Source: Opitutia bacterium (GTDB taxonomy: Bacteria > Verrucomicrobiota > Verrucomicrobiia > Opitutales > Opitutaceae). From it: 37,413 bases of DNA. Under the pieces are notes generated by a model. That model was not told the origin of the DNA. It did no database searches and was given only the letters and a program-made list of their open reading frames with translations. This document shows, piece by piece, positions 1 to 7,196 of this stretch. Made by a program: the position numbers and the translations under genes. Each line of letters opens with the position of its first letter. The first letter of the stretch is position 1. The stretch is from the NCBI GenBank assembly GCA_003142615.1, contig PLMW01000053.1, positions 1,151 through 38,563 of the forward strand, given 5' to 3'.

Positions 1-1400
1 GTGCCGCGGGAAATATAGATGATCGCGAGGAAGCCGGCGAGGAACGTGGAGCCGTAGCCCATCGTGATGACGACCACGTGCGTCGCCAGCCAGAAGTTGG
101 AATCGAGCACGGCGCGCATCATCTCCATGGTGTCGCCGCTCAGCGAGAGGTGATGCGCAATGAGCAGCGTGCCGAAGCCGATCATCCCGCCGGCGCCGGC
201 GCCGATGGCATTCTTATAAATCCGTTCGAGAACGAGGCACAGCGCCACCGCGACCCAGCCGACGAACACCGCCGACGAGTAGAGGTTGGTCACCGGCGGC
301 CGGCCCTCCAGCCACATGCGCGTGACGATGCCGGCGGTGGCGCCCACAAACGCCAGCCCCAGCAGCCAGAAAGCCGAGCGCTGCAGCGTCTCGGGCCACT
401 TCAGCCACGAAACCACCGCCAGCAGGAAGACGAGGACGTAGAGCACCATGCTGGAGTAGAACGGCTGCGCCTGGTTGAAGCCGGCCTCGATGGTGCATTT
501 GAGGAGTTGCGGCTTGAACTGCCTGGCGAGCTGCGTGCCGTAGGCTTTCACTCCGTCGTTAAAATCGCGCGGCTGCTTCAGCCGCCAGGCACGGCCGAGG
601 GCGGCGTAGACCAGGACATCGAGGTTAACCTCGCCGCGCCGGAAGGTGTCCATGAGCGCGTCACCGGGCTTCCGCCATGCGTTGACGTCGGGGTTGCCCC
701 CCTCGGGCGGGATGACGAGCAGGTAACCCGACTCGCTCATGAACTGGAAGCGGGAGGCGAAATCCATGACCGCCTTGTAGTCCTGCTCAGAGTAGGGCTG
801 GCCCGCCTTCTTGGCCTGGACGGCGGCAATCCCCGCCGGCAGCAGGTTCTGGAAGCGCTGCAGGTCGGCGAAGAAATCAGGACTGTCCTCGAGGTTTACG
901 CTCGCCTTGAGGCGCTGGTAAAGCACGACGCGCTGGTAAAGCTTCCCGACCTCCCGCTGAAACGGTGTGCGCGCCGGCTCGTCGACCTGATCGGCCAGAC
1001 GCATCTGGCGCTCGAGCTCAGACAGGCCGCCGCGGAGTTCATTGAACGAAAACCGCTTCTGGTTGCCCTGTTCCCGGCTGAAAAGCGCGAGCACCTCGGG
1101 ATTCTCGATGAGAAAGTGCTGGTAGTCGTCGGCGACGGCGGGGTTGAAAAACACGTCGAGCAGCCACTCGACGGGCTGGAGGCTCACGCCGTTGGGCGCG
1201 ACGAACCGCTGGCGGCCCTGCAGCACGAGGAGGGAGGTCCGGGCCACGGTGTCGAGCGGCTTGATGCGACCGTCGACCAGCACGGGCAGCCGCGCGAAGC
1301 CGCCCAGGTCGAACTCGGTCTTGTTGGCGGGCGGGGCCAGCGTCGAGCCGAGGTAGACAACGCCGAGCAGGAGAATCAGGAAAGGGAGTGATTTCTTCAT
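1..1400 (-). CDS. ccsA: Cytochrome c biogenesis protein CcsA/ResC family (3' end outside window)
   Basis: Reading the minus strand from an ATG at 1400 gives an open frame to the window edge, about 466 codons without a stop. It starts with a hydrophobic signal or anchor segment (MKKSLPFLILLLGVVYLG), followed by a long non-membrane region containing LPVLVDGRIKPLDT. This N-terminal extension is typical of CcsA proteins in Bacteroidota, Planctomycetota and Verrucomicrobiota. Several membrane segments follow, with the conserved PPVTNLYSSAVFVGW motif and a membrane-buried histidine in WLATHVVVITMGYGS. In the family these segments, together with a tryptophan-rich WWD loop that lies beyond the edge, present haem to apocytochromes in the periplasm. 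It follows resB by 85 bp in the same direction, so the two form the usual ResB/CcsA haem lyase. A heptamer inverted repeat occupies that gap. Family assignment is firm; the C-terminus is unseen. Confidence 0.9.
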   Translation of the reverse strand, partial: MKKSLPFLILLLGVVYLGSTLAPPANKTEFDLGGFARLPVLVDGRIKPLDTVARTSLLVLQGRQRFVAPNGVSLQPVEWLLDVFFNPAVADDYQHFLIENPEVLALFSREQGNQKRFSFNELRGGLSELERQMRLADQVDEPARTPFQREVGKLYQRVVLYQRLKASVNLEDSPDFFADLQRFQNLLPAGIAAVQAKKAGQPYSEQDYKAVMDFASRFQFMSESGYLLVIPPEGGNPDVNAWRKPGDALMDTFRRGEVNLDVLVYAALGRAWRLKQPRDFNDGVKAYGTQLARQFKPQLLKCTIEAGFNQAQPFYSSMVLYVLVFLLAVVSWLKWPETLQRSAFWLLGLAFVGATAGIVTRMWLEGRPPVTNLYSSAVFVGWVAVALCLVLERIYKNAIGAGAGGMIGFGTLLIAHHLSLSGDTMEMMRAVLDSNFWLATHVVVITMGYGSTFLAGFLAIIYISRG

Positions 1401-1413
1401 CAGAGGCAGGTGG

Positions 1414-1483
1414 ATCACGGATTACACGGATGGGCACGGATCATGGATTTCTTCATCTGTATGCATCTGTGAAATCCGTGGTT
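1414..1483. repeat. Heptamer inverted repeat, copy 1 (resB-ccsA gap)
   Basis: The left arm has three CACGGAT heptamers at 1416-1422, 1425-1431 and 1435-1441, with spacers of 2 and 3 bases. The right arm reads as the reverse complement: TACAGAT (1455-1461), CACAGAT (1465-1471) and CACGGAT (1474-1480), with the same 3/2 spacing. The arms can fold into a long imperfect hairpin that fills nearly the whole gap between resB and ccsA. Very similar elements lie at 6295-6358 and 14003-14072, and a CACAGAG variant lies at 20438-20548. Confidence 0.8.
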
Positions 1484-1485
1484 GA

Positions 1486-2658
1486 TCATGCCGCCGCGAC
1501 CGTGGCGGCCGAGCGCCTGCGGATGAAGCCGGTCAGATGGATGCCGAACTGGGTCACAAGGCCGAGGCCCATCAGCACGCAGGAGACATAGGGCAGCAAC
1601 CAGCTCGGGTTGCGCACGACCTGGAGGATCGAGGTCTGGTCGTTCTTCTCAAAGCCGGCCTGGTAGAACGTGAGGCCGCCGTAACGCAGCGGGTTGTTCA
1701 TGTAGATGAGCACCTCGCGATCGACGTGGCCGTCCGGAGTCTGCAGGCGGATCCGGCTCGAGAAATTCCGCGGGATGTCGGTGCCGGGATAGCGGTCGTG
1801 CGAGAACTTGAGCAGGGTGATCGAGAACGGGTGGTAGAAACGCGCCGGCCGCATCATGAGTTCATACGTGCGGCCCTGCAGGGTGAAACTCTGCGGCTCG
1901 GTCAGGAGGGTGGAAACCAGCCAGGTGCCGATCCGTCCGTCAGGCCCGGCGAGCTCGATGAAGGCGGTGGGCATGTTCTGCTCGTCCTGCTTGTAGGTGA
2001 TGCGTTGGGCCATGGCCACAAGCTGCGGGCCGAAACCCTGATCGGCGGGCGAGGGCGCGGCGTTGGGCACCTGGCTCCGCATCACCAGATTGGAGTTGGG
2101 ATAAAAGAGGACGGGGTGGATGGTGAACGGCAGCTTCGGATGCTGGATGATGCCGGGCTTTTCCAGCGTCGCCGTCGGGATCGCCACGACGTCGTCGAAC
2201 TTCGCATCGGTGGTGTCGCTGACCGCGAGTTCCGTCTGCAGGTAGCTTTCGGAGTAGGCCTTGGTCGCCCCCTGATCGAGCCGCAGCAGGCTTTCCTGCT
2301 GCCAGAGTCCGGTGAAAAGCTCGCCGAGCAGGAGCAGGATGAGGCCGAAGTGGGTCAGCCAGAGGCCGGATTTCGCCCACGTGAGCCGGAAACGGTAGGC
2401 ATGCGCGGCGGCAAGGTTCAACAGGAGCAGTCCACCGATCAGATACGCCCCGGGAAACACCGGCACCGCGAGATCGGTGCCGGGCAGGCGGGCCATCACG
2501 AACAACGAGCGGAAATACTTCTGCTGCACGGCCCAGACGCCGAGGTTCACCTGGTCGAGCGTGGCGATGAAAACCAGGATCATCGACAGGATCAGCAGCA
2601 CCACGGTCAGCCGGAGCGACGTAAAGAACTTCAAGAAAGACTGGAGGAGCGGGCGCAT
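1486..2658 (-). CDS. resB: Cytochrome c biogenesis protein ResB/CcsB
   Basis: This 390-residue membrane protein belongs to the ResB family, the partner of CcsA in system II cytochrome c maturation. It is thought to chaperone or reduce apocytochrome and help export haem. The N-terminus (FLKFFTSLRLTVVLLILSM) is the characteristic ResB opening, with the conserved TLDQVNLG after the first membrane helix. Two more helices lie at about residues 68-90 and 95-116. A large extracytoplasmic domain follows, then a last helix near residues 352-376. The extracytoplasmic part ends with the typical NNPLRYGGLTFYQAGFE motif seen just before the final helix in ResB proteins. It begins 6 bases after the lipoprotein stop and precedes ccsA, so all three genes are probably one transcript. 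The first ATG is used; no strong ribosome binding site is visible. Confidence 0.92.
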   Translation of the reverse strand: MRPLLQSFLKFFTSLRLTVVLLILSMILVFIATLDQVNLGVWAVQQKYFRSLFVMARLPGTDLAVPVFPGAYLIGGLLLLNLAAAHAYRFRLTWAKSGLWLTHFGLILLLLGELFTGLWQQESLLRLDQGATKAYSESYLQTELAVSDTTDAKFDDVVAIPTATLEKPGIIQHPKLPFTIHPVLFYPNSNLVMRSQVPNAAPSPADQGFGPQLVAMAQRITYKQDEQNMPTAFIELAGPDGRIGTWLVSTLLTEPQSFTLQGRTYELMMRPARFYHPFSITLLKFSHDRYPGTDIPRNFSSRIRLQTPDGHVDREVLIYMNNPLRYGGLTFYQAGFEKNDQTSILQVVRNPSWLLPYVSCVLMGLGLVTQFGIHLTGFIRRRSAATVAAA

Positions 2659-2664
2659 GGCAGG

Positions 2665-3822
2665 CTAGGGGGCTTTGACCGTCCTGAGAAAGTCGAGGAA
2701 GGCCGGTTTTTCGCGCGCCACAAGCGCGTCGGGTCCGGTCAGCTTGAAGAACCAAGTCTCGCCGGGCCGCGGCACGATCGCGCCGAGGATGCGGCTGCCG
2801 CCGTTGGCCGCGTCGAAGACCAGCATGTTGAGGCCGTTGGCCTCGAGGGGCTGCACGGCGTCCGTGAGGTCCGTCACCGGTGGCAGCTGGAGCTGGCCGC
2901 GCCAGCGGTTGACGTTGGCCAGGTTGCCGCCGACGTCGCCGGGGAACGCGGTGATCGACAGGTCGCCCGCGCCCTCCGGCCCGCTGATGGCGTAGCTGCC
3001 CTTGCGCATGGCGGAGCCCGGCTTCGGCGTCCATGGTGCGGGAGCGATCCAGACCAGCGCCTGGCCGGTGGCGGCGGGCACTGGAGTCGAGGCCATGCCG
3101 GATGGTGGCGGCGTGCCATCGATGGACGGATGGCCGGCGGGTAGCGGTCCTTCCGCCAGCGGAGCGGTGGCCGGCATACCACGGGCATCGGGCGGCAAGT
3201 CGTTGGTGTTGGCACTGCGCCCCGGGACGGCCACCGGCGAAGCCGCCGCCTCGGGACTGAATTCCACCGACTTCAGAAAACCGACGAACACCTCCTTTTG
3301 CGACGCCACAAGGTCGGCTTCACCCGCCAGCTTGAAGAACCACGTCTGGGCGGGCTGCTTGAGAATGGCCCCAAGCACGCGCGCCTTGTGCCCGCCTTCA
3401 AGCACCGGTGTGTCGCTAAGAAGATCGACGAGCAGAAATTCGCCTGCCGGGCCGGCCAGCCGGACCAAGGTGCCCGGCAGTTCGGCCTCGCTGACCGGCG
3501 GCAGCTGGATCTGACCGCGCCAGCGGTTGACGTTGGCCAGATCCCCACCCACGTCGCCGGGGAAAGTGATCACCGACACGTCGGCCTTCGCACCATCGGT
3601 TCCGGTGATGAGGAAGCTGCCCTGCCGCACGCCGTCGCCAGGCTGTTCCTGCCAGCCCGGCGGAGTCTGCCAGCGGATGGCGGGTTTGACGATGTCCGCC
3701 GACGCCACGAACCGCGACTCCTTCGGCACGCGATAGGCGGAGATCCTGGTGTCCTTGCAGCCAGCGAGGATCAACCCCGCGGCCAACAGGAGAATGAAAC
3801 GAGGACGGCGGTGCAGGGCCAT
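2665..3822 (-). CDS. Internally duplicated lipoprotein of the cytochrome c maturation operon
   Basis: This 385-residue protein has a lipoprotein signal peptide with lipobox LAGC (lipidated Cys22), so it should be anchored to a membrane outside the cytoplasm. The mature part holds two copies of one domain of about 125 residues, near residues 48-172 and 255-385. Both contain TFPGDVGG-(D/N)-LANVNRWRGQ, then QLPPV, and later a WFFKL motif; a Pro/Ala-rich linker joins them. The two copies are also similar as DNA, with near-identical stretches around 2900-2960 and 3510-3570, which indicates a tandem duplication. I do not recognise a characterised family. Its position as first gene before resB and ccsA suggests a role near cytochrome c assembly, but the sequence shows no haem-binding CxxCH. 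Function is unknown. Confidence 0.85.
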   Translation of the reverse strand: MALHRRPRFILLLAAGLILAGCKDTRISAYRVPKESRFVASADIVKPAIRWQTPPGWQEQPGDGVRQGSFLITGTDGAKADVSVITFPGDVGGDLANVNRWRGQIQLPPVSEAELPGTLVRLAGPAGEFLLVDLLSDTPVLEGGHKARVLGAILKQPAQTWFFKLAGEADLVASQKEVFVGFLKSVEFSPEAAASPVAVPGRSANTNDLPPDARGMPATAPLAEGPLPAGHPSIDGTPPPSGMASTPVPAATGQALVWIAPAPWTPKPGSAMRKGSYAISGPEGAGDLSITAFPGDVGGNLANVNRWRGQLQLPPVTDLTDAVQPLEANGLNMLVFDAANGGSRILGAIVPRPGETWFFKLTGPDALVAREKPAFLDFLRTVKAP

Positions 3823-4058
3823 GTGGAAAGGATGAATCTACATATCGGGCGGAAACTTCAACCCATTCCGGCCAAATAAGAACCGGCGGCCATGGATATA
3901 AGCCGGTCAGGTGGCGGCGCCGGACGGCCCCAGCCGCGCAGGTGACGACGCTGAAGATGCATGGTACGATCAGTCGAGAGAATTTCGGCGGAAGAGGTCA
4001 TCAACTCTGTGGCCAGCAGGAAAATAAGACGGGAGCCGGGGTGATGGTTGCGGGAGGC

Positions 4059-4097
4059 TTGCGGAGCGCTGCCGGTTATGTGCTAGTATGGGTCATC
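4059..4097 (+). promoter_or_regulatory. Possible extended -10 promoter giving a leaderless DUF2127-pxpBC transcript
   Basis: TGCTAGTAT at 4081-4089 resembles an extended -10 box (TG-N-TAGTAT), with a TTGCGG -35-like box at 4059-4064, although the 19-base spacer is long. If it is used, transcription would begin near 4096, almost at the ATG at 4098, and no Shine-Dalgarno sequence is seen before that ATG. Weak, inference only. Confidence 0.3.
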
Positions 4098-4592
4098 ATG
4101 TCGTCTCGTTTTGGATTGCGGACGGTCGCCACCTTTGAAGCCGCCAAGGGCCTCATCGTGCTGGCGGCTGGGCTGGGTTTATTCCGGTTGATCCACCGCG
4201 ATGTGGAGGCCGGAGCGGAAAGACTCGCCCGGCATCTGCATTTCAACCCGGCCAGCCATTATCCAAGGATTCTCATCGATGCGGCGGGGAGACTCGATGA
4301 CGCCCATCTGCGCCTGCTGGCGATCGGAGCCCTCGTCTATGCCGCGATTCGATTCACCGAGGCCTCCGGATTATGGCTGGACCGCCGCTGGGCGGAGTGG
4401 TTTGGCGCGATCTCCGGCGCTATCTATCTGCCGCTCGAAATCTACAATCTGTGGGAGATGGTCACCTGGCCTCGGGTGACCGTCTTGGTGGTAAACAGCA
4501 TCATCGTGATCTATCTCGTGCAGGTGTTGGTGCGGGGACACGGCGGGCCGCCCAAGGCCGCCGTCTCACCGCCCGTGGCGGCCGCTCCATGA
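4098..4592 (+). CDS. DUF2127 family membrane protein
   Basis: The protein from ATG 4098 has 164 residues and matches the DUF2127 pattern: an opening FEAAKGLIVLAAGLGLFRLIHRD, then HLHFNPASHYP, a helix with ALVYAAIRFTEASGLWLDRRWAEW, IYLPLEIYNL and a final helix ending VNSIIVIYLV. Four membrane helices are expected. The family has no defined biochemical role. The frame is open back to 3942, but residues before MSSRFGLRTV do not look like the family and read as non-conserved sequence, so the internal start is preferred. Its TGA overlaps the ATG of pxpB (ATGA), so the two are translationally coupled. Whether it takes part in 5-oxoproline metabolism is unknown; the coupling is the only evidence. 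Confidence 0.85.
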   Translation: MSSRFGLRTVATFEAAKGLIVLAAGLGLFRLIHRDVEAGAERLARHLHFNPASHYPRILIDAAGRLDDAHLRLLAIGALVYAAIRFTEASGLWLDRRWAEWFGAISGAIYLPLEIYNLWEMVTWPRVTVLVVNSIIVIYLVQVLVRGHGGPPKAAVSPPVAAAP

Positions 4593-5284
4593 AGATTGCG
4601 CCGCTCGGGGACTCGGCCGTGGTGGTGGCGCTGGGGGAGACCCTTGATGCCGCCACGGCTGCCGCCGTGCAGGCGCTGGTGGCCGCGCTCGAGGTCAAGC
4701 CGCTGCCAGGACTGATCGAATGCGTACCGGCGAACGCGAGCGTCACCGTTTATTATGACCCGGCGCGTGTTCCCTCCAAGGACGGCCAGCCGCCGCATGA
4801 ACTCCTGCGTCGGTGGATTGAAGACCGGGCCGCCGCGGCCGGACGGAGCGAGCCCGCGGCCGGACGCCTGGTGATCGTGCCAGTCTGCTATGGTGGCGAA
4901 TGGGGACCGGATCTGGAGACGGTCGGCGGGGCGCATGGGCTGAGTGCCGACGAAATCGTGTCGGTCCACAGTGGAGCGGAATACTTTGTGAGCGCGGTGG
5001 GTTTCACTCCGGGATTTCCCTATCTCGGCGGGCTGCCGGAACGCCTGCACACGCCGCGGCAGAAAACACCGCGCACCCGGGTGCCGGCGGGTTCGGTGGC
5101 GATCGGCGGGGCGCAGACCGGCATCTATCCTTTCGAGACACCCGGCGGGTGGAACCTCATCGGGCGCACCCCGTGGCGGCTCTTCAACCCGCATGCGCGA
5201 CCGCCGACGCTGTTGCAGGTGGGCGACCGGGTACGATTCCGACCGATCACCTCCGGCGAATTTGTCGCGGCCCGGACGTCATGA
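4589..5284 (+). CDS. pxpB: 5-oxoprolinase subunit PxpB (KipI/AHS1 family)
   Basis: This 231-residue protein opens with IAPLGDSAVVVALGE, the usual KipI/AHS1 start. It ends with the conserved cyclophilin-like region FTPGFPYLGGLPERL, TPRTRVPAGSVAIGG and TGIYPFETPGGWNLIGRT. PxpB works with PxpC and PxpA in the ATP-dependent opening of 5-oxoproline to L-glutamate in the cytoplasm. The start at 4589 overlaps the stop of the DUF2127 gene and the stop overlaps the pxpC start, both as ATGA, which implies one transcript with coupled translation. A longer open frame upstream (from 4373) runs within the DUF2127 gene and is discarded, because homology begins at MKIAPLGD. KipI of Bacillus also inhibits the KinA kinase, but the neighbouring pxpC and pxpA make the 5-oxoprolinase role the better call. 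Confidence 0.93.
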   Translation: MKIAPLGDSAVVVALGETLDAATAAAVQALVAALEVKPLPGLIECVPANASVTVYYDPARVPSKDGQPPHELLRRWIEDRAAAAGRSEPAAGRLVIVPVCYGGEWGPDLETVGGAHGLSADEIVSVHSGAEYFVSAVGFTPGFPYLGGLPERLHTPRQKTPRTRVPAGSVAIGGAQTGIYPFETPGGWNLIGRTPWRLFNPHARPPTLLQVGDRVRFRPITSGEFVAARTS

Positions 5285-6285
5285 GCCGCATCCACATCAT
5301 CGTTCCCGGCATGCTCACGACCGTGCAGGATCCGGGCCGGCCGGGCTGGCAGCGCCACGGGGTGACGCCGGGCGGCGCCGTGGACGCCCACGCGTTGCGG
5401 CTGGCAAATGTGCTGGTGGGCAACGCCGAAGGCGCCGCCGGACTTGAGATCACGCTGGCCGGCCCAACCCTGCGATTTTCGGAAGAGACCCTGATCGCGA
5501 TCTGCGGGGCGGAGTTCGACGTGACGGTCGAAGGCCGGGCCGTGCCGGCGTGGCGGCCGGTGCGGCTCACGCGGGGCGCGGTGCTGGTTTTTGGCGCCGC
5601 GCGGACCGGCTGCCGGGCCTGCCTTGCCGTGGCCGGTGGCATCGCGGTGCCCCGCGTGCTCGGCGGACGCGGCACGCATCTGGCCGCGGGCTTTGGCGGA
5701 TTCGAAGGCCGGACACTGCGAGCCGGGGATGTTTTGAAGGGCGGACCGCCATCCCATTGGGCGAAGCGGCTCGCCGGCGCGCTGGCTGGCGCCGGGGTTT
5801 TTTCCGCCGCACACTGGGAGGTGGGGGCGGCCGCCCGGCCGGCGTATACCGCTGCGCCGACCGTGAGGGTGATGCGCGGTCCGCAATGGGAATGGTTCAA
5901 CCTGGAGGCGCAGGCACGTTTTTTGCACGAACGTTTCACGGTGACGCCACGCTCCGACCGGATGGGATTGCGGCTGGCCGCCAACGGGCCAGGGCTGACG
6001 GGCGAAACGCTACGCGAGATGGTATCGGAAGGCGTGGCGACCGGCACGGTGCAGGTGCCGCCCGACGGGCAGCCCATCGTGCTCTTGGCCGACCGGCAGA
6101 CGATCGGCGGCTATCCCAAGATCGCCACCGTGGCGACGGTCGATCTTCCGCTGCTGGCACAGCTTCGGCCGGGTGATTCGGTGGGCTTTCGCGACACCTC
6201 CGTGGTGGAGGCGCAGGAGCTTTGGCTTGCCGCCGGGCGGCAGTTCGCAACCGTGAAGCAGGGCATCGCCCTGCACGCCGCCTGA
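5281..6285 (+). CDS. pxpC: 5-oxoprolinase subunit PxpC (KipA/AHS2 family)
   Basis: The 334-residue protein begins with the family signature IIVPGMLTTVQDPGRPGWQ followed by GVTPGGAVDAHALRLAN. It continues with LEITLAGPTLRF, GCRACLAVAGGI and, near the C-terminus, SDRMGLRL and VPPDGQPIVLLADRQTIGGY, the usual AHS2/biotin-dependent carboxylase-like block. PxpC pairs with PxpB to form the complex that, together with PxpA, hydrolyses 5-oxoproline with ATP. The ATG at 5281 overlaps the pxpB stop by four bases. After the stop, 85 bases containing a heptamer inverted repeat separate it from pxpA. Full length for the family, with no sign of damage. Confidence 0.94.
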   Translation: MSRIHIIVPGMLTTVQDPGRPGWQRHGVTPGGAVDAHALRLANVLVGNAEGAAGLEITLAGPTLRFSEETLIAICGAEFDVTVEGRAVPAWRPVRLTRGAVLVFGAARTGCRACLAVAGGIAVPRVLGGRGTHLAAGFGGFEGRTLRAGDVLKGGPPSHWAKRLAGALAGAGVFSAAHWEVGAAARPAYTAAPTVRVMRGPQWEWFNLEAQARFLHERFTVTPRSDRMGLRLAANGPGLTGETLREMVSEGVATGTVQVPPDGQPIVLLADRQTIGGYPKIATVATVDLPLLAQLRPGDSVGFRDTSVVEAQELWLAAGRQFATVKQGIALHAA

Positions 6286-6294
6286 GTGTTGAGA

Positions 6295-6358
6295 AACCAC
6301 GGATTTCTCGGATGAAGTTACAGATTCCCAGTCTCCATCATCCGTGTATATCCGTCGC
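6295..6358. repeat. Heptamer inverted repeat, copy 2 (pxpC-pxpA gap)
   Basis: The left arm is CACGGAT (6298-6304), CTCGGAT (6307-6313) and TACAGAT (6319-6325). The right arm, read as reverse complement, is GACGGAT (6350-6356) and CACGGAT (6340-6346). The copy is more degraded than those at 1414 and 14003, with one wide 5-base spacer and only two heptamers on the right, but it occupies the same kind of site between two genes read in the same direction. Its right end supplies an in-frame alternative ATG (6344) upstream of the pxpA start. Confidence 0.75.
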
Positions 6359-6370
6359 GAGGGTGAATTC

Positions 6371-7129
6371 ATGCACCGCATCGATTTGAACTGCGATCTG
6401 GGTGAGGGGGCGGGGCACGACGCGGAGCTGATGCCGTTGATCACCTCGGCGAACATTGCCTGCGGCGGGCACGCGGGGGACGGACAGACGATGCGCACCG
6501 CCGTCGAGCTGGCGCTCAAACATGGCGTGGCCATCGGCGCGCACCCCGGCCTGAACGATCGCGGGCATTTCGGCCGGCGCGAAGCGCCCATCGCACCGGC
6601 CGAAGCGCGGGCGCTGGTGCTCGCGCAGATCCGTGCGCTGCAACTGATCGTACAGTCTTGTAATGGGCGGTTGGTGCACGTGAAGCCGCATGGGGCGCTC
6701 TACAACATGGCGGGCCGCGACGCGGCGCTGGCCCGGGCCGTGGCCGAGGCGGTCCGTGAGGTCGACCCGCGGCTTGTCCTGTTCGGCTTGGCCGGCAGCC
6801 AGTTGCTCTCGGCGGGGCGCGCGTGCGGTTTGCGCGTTGCCAGCGAAGTCTTCGCCGATCGGACCTACCAGCCCGACGGTTCGCTGACGCCCCGGGCCCG
6901 TCCGGACGCGCTCATTCACGATGAGGACGCCGCCGTCGCCCAGGTGTTGCGCATGGTGCGCGAGGGGCGGGTGCGGGCGGTGGACGGCACCGACGTCCCG
7001 ATTCAGGCCGACACGGTCTGCGTGCACGGCGACGGTCCGCACGCCGTGGCGTTCGCGCGGCGGCTTGCCCAGGCACTCGGGCAACTGGGCATCGAGCTCC
7101 GGTCCCCCGGCGTGCCGCGGCCCGCTTGA
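6371..7129 (+). CDS. pxpA: 5-oxoprolinase subunit PxpA (LamB/YcsF family)
   Basis: This 252-residue protein has every hallmark of LamB/YcsF: IDLNCDLGEG at the start, then SANIACGGHAGD, IGAHPGLNDRGHFGRR, VKPHGALYN, SEVFADRTYQPDGSL and a C-terminal VCVHGD. PxpA binds 5-oxoproline and completes the ATP-dependent 5-oxoprolinase with PxpB and PxpC, yielding glutamate. The start at 6371 is chosen because MHRIDLNCDLGEG matches the family start; the frame extends to an ATG at 6344, but those nine codons lie in a repeat element and its flank. The conserved Asp, His and Lys residues of the DLGEG, GGHAGD and VKPHG motifs are all present. It converges with the minus-strand symporter 67 bases downstream. 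Confidence 0.95.
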   Translation: MHRIDLNCDLGEGAGHDAELMPLITSANIACGGHAGDGQTMRTAVELALKHGVAIGAHPGLNDRGHFGRREAPIAPAEARALVLAQIRALQLIVQSCNGRLVHVKPHGALYNMAGRDAALARAVAEAVREVDPRLVLFGLAGSQLLSAGRACGLRVASEVFADRTYQPDGSLTPRARPDALIHDEDAAVAQVLRMVREGRVRAVDGTDVPIQADTVCVHGDGPHAVAFARRLAQALGQLGIELRSPGVPRPA

Positions 7130-7196
7130 CACCGCTCCCTCCAACGAAACCGCGCCACACGGCCTGGCGCCGGGCATCCCACCTTCCGGAGGCGGG

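Noticed and set aside
78-1391. A 437-codon plus-strand frame opposite ccsA
   Set aside because: The minus strand gives a membrane protein with CcsA motifs; the plus frame has low-complexity Arg/Glu/His composition and no recognisable domain.
3942-4097. The 52-codon N-terminal extension of the DUF2127 frame
   Set aside because: The extra residues look non-conserved, and family similarity begins just after MSSRFGLRT.
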